A DNA stretch of 64,000 nucleotides from Membranipora membranacea (lineage: Eukaryota; Bryozoa; Gymnolaemata; Cheilostomatida; Membraniporidae), in NCBI GenBank assembly GCA_914767715.1, contig OU612065.1, forward strand, positions 30,938,001 to 31,002,000, given 5' to 3'. Positions 62,416-64,000 of this stretch are shown piece by piece. Positions within the stretch are counted from its first letter, which is position 1, and every line of letters starts with the position of its first letter. A program made the position numbers and the translations under genes. The notes under the pieces are model-generated. The model saw nothing but the letters and a program-made list of their open reading frames with translations. It was not told where the DNA came from and made no database searches.

Positions 62416-63170
62416 GTCTTATTTTAATGTCGAAAGGCAACTTCTTGAAATGCAATGACTGAAGTAAATGATAACTGGATCTGAGTATTTATTTAAATGC
62501 AACTGGATATTGAAATCGGCGGGATCGCAATTATTGTAGTCATCTGCCTCATTTGCCTTCTGAGGCTATGATATTTCCTCAGTTCTATTCAGTCCTGAAC
62601 ATATGCAGTTGACATAGTTATAGGATATCTTTATCTCACATTTATGTTATCAGCCTGCCTTAATCTCTGATCTGAATTCTGTCTTAGAATTATGTGCCAA
62701 ATATCAAAAGACTTCTTGATTTAAACCAACTTTTTAACCACCATAAATCACTCACTTTTATTGTGAAACTGGGGCGGAGGGGCTTTCAATTAAACAAGCG
62801 ATGCTTTTTAGTGCTAACTATCACTATCACTTTGCCCTTTTTGTCTTTCAATAAGACGCATTATTGTTCTCTAACCATTCAATCACAGTGTATATGGTTC
62901 CATGAATGAGTGAGCAATCTTGGAACAAGACCTCTGTCTGATCTTGCTCACTCAAGCTAATGATTTTGGTAGAGTTGTATTGAAAGACCCACCATGTCAG
63001 GCATCATCACTTGAGAATAACTGGGACGTTTTATTGTACACAAAATCTGTGTTTTAGATTTGCCAGTAGTATGTTCACATGACTGTTTACCAAGTGACAG
63101 ACTTTTAGCTGCAGTACTAGCCCAGTTTTCATGTAACAAATTGAGATTTTCGTAAGTTTTTTTCAAAAGC
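62416..63170. other. Unassigned sequence with one strong inverted repeat
   Basis: No gene is recognised. The frames present are short and without recognisable motifs. A perfect inverted repeat lies at 62907-62954 (listed separately). Confidence 0.5.
62907..62954. other. 11-bp perfect inverted repeat
   Basis: TGAGTGAGCAA (62907-62917) and TTGCTCACTCA (62944-62954) are exact complements around a 26-nt loop. It could be a hairpin or the remains of a small element end. No function is assigned. Confidence 0.7.
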
Positions 63171-64000
63171 TATTTCTGAAATTCATTGGGTTTATCAGAC
63201 TAATACTGAGGTAATACATAATATGTGTTCCAAGTTTCAGACCTCTAGCTATAGACTTCACTACTAGGTCCGGTTTTTCATGTATATTTAACCAATAAGC
63301 TTCTTCTGGATAACGAGAGCTTTATCTTTAATTTCTTTTGCCAACAAACTAATACTGAGTTGATACCTAGGTGTACCCAGTAACATACCTCTAGTTCACC
63401 ATGAGGTTCAGTTTTTCATGCCTATTTATCCGATAAACAAATGTTTTTAAAGCTTTTTCTGGATGACAAAAGCTTTTTCTCAAATTTCTTTTGTTATAAA
63501 CTCTAATACCTGGGTCAATACATATGTTTACCCAGTTTCATAGTGCTAGCTATAGTACATAACCATGAGGTCCAGTGTGTCATGTATATTTAACCCACAA
63601 GTAGATGTTTCAAAAGCTTTTTTTTTCAGAAAATTTGTGCTAATTGTGAAAATTTAAGCTTCTGGCTGATTTATTTTGCTATATCAACTGATACTATGCC
63701 ATTGACTATGTGTGGTGAGTTACAGCCAAAGTATATCACCATGAGCTTTTTTTGCAGATTCCTTTGCGTTTTCACCTATCACAATGCCATCGACTATGTG
63801 TGGTAAGTTACAGACCTCTAGCTACAGTACTTCACCATGAGGTCCAGTGGTGGTTCATATTTTCCCCGTTTCTACCCCGAAAAATGAAGTTTTCAGATCT
63901 ATTATTTGAAAAAAATTTTTTTTTTGAGATTTCTTTTGCTATATCAACTAATACTATGCCATGGACTACATGTGCAAAGTTGTGAACCTCTAGCCAAAGT
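63171..64000 (+). repeat. 172-bp repeat family, second forward block
   Basis: ACCTCTAGCTATA-like sequence recurs near 63241, 63385, 63542, 63722, 63809 and 63985, with ACCATGAGGTCCAG-like sequence after most. Copies are diverged at the left and close to the 59-kb copies at the right, and the array runs off the window end. Confidence 0.8.

Overview
The window is eukaryotic, probably from an invertebrate animal; the species cannot be fixed from sequence alone. There is no bacterial gene organisation. About 52 kb of the 64 kb is one tandem satellite with a unit of about 336-338 bp (positions 1-9160 and 16311-59119, roughly 154 units). The satellite has higher-order structure: dimers of about 672 bp, trimers of about 1006 bp, tetramers of about 1340 bp, and a 7.375-kb block of about 22 units present twice in tandem (about 18366-25740 and 25741-33118). 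Small open frames recur in nearly every unit because the unit length is close to a multiple of three. I do not regard them as genes.

The only recognisable genes belong to a retrotransposon of the tyrosine-recombinase (DIRS/Ngaro) class, inserted in the satellite on the minus strand at 9161-16310. Read 5' to 3' on the minus strand it has: terminal repeat A1 (16310-16066), a short leader exon, an SGNH-hydrolase exon, a small basic exon, Gag with two zinc motifs, reverse transcriptase plus RNase H, tyrosine recombinase, then B1, A2, a hairpin minisatellite and B2. The split direct repeats (A1...B1-A2...B2) and the lack of a methyltransferase point to Ngaro. A1 and A2 differ at one base in 245 and B1 and B2 appear identical over 310, so the insertion is recent. 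The ends sit in a T-run of the satellite with no target-site duplication, as expected for recombinase-mediated insertion of a circle.

The most interesting observation is how this element may express its genes. None of its main ORFs has a usable ATG at its start. Each is preceded by a splice-acceptor-like sequence, and the phases agree: a leader exon with ATG and a GTAAGT donor (phase 0) fits the SGNH exon and the basic exon. A GTAAGC donor in the basic exon (phase 1) fits Gag, RT and recombinase alike. Three stem-loops with an invariant 10-nt loop core but different stems lie one behind each coding block.

Right of the satellite (59120-64000) lies a second, unrelated tandem family with a period of about 172-176 bp. 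It runs forward to about 59480, switches orientation across a short GT-rich tract, runs in reverse to about 61130 with increasing divergence, and reappears forward from about 63170 to the window end. The roughly 2-kb island between the inverted arrays holds five 87-bp hairpin-bearing repeats, a TATA plus initiator core promoter and an AATAAA signal. It could be a solo LTR or other promoter-bearing element. No protein gene is recognisable there.
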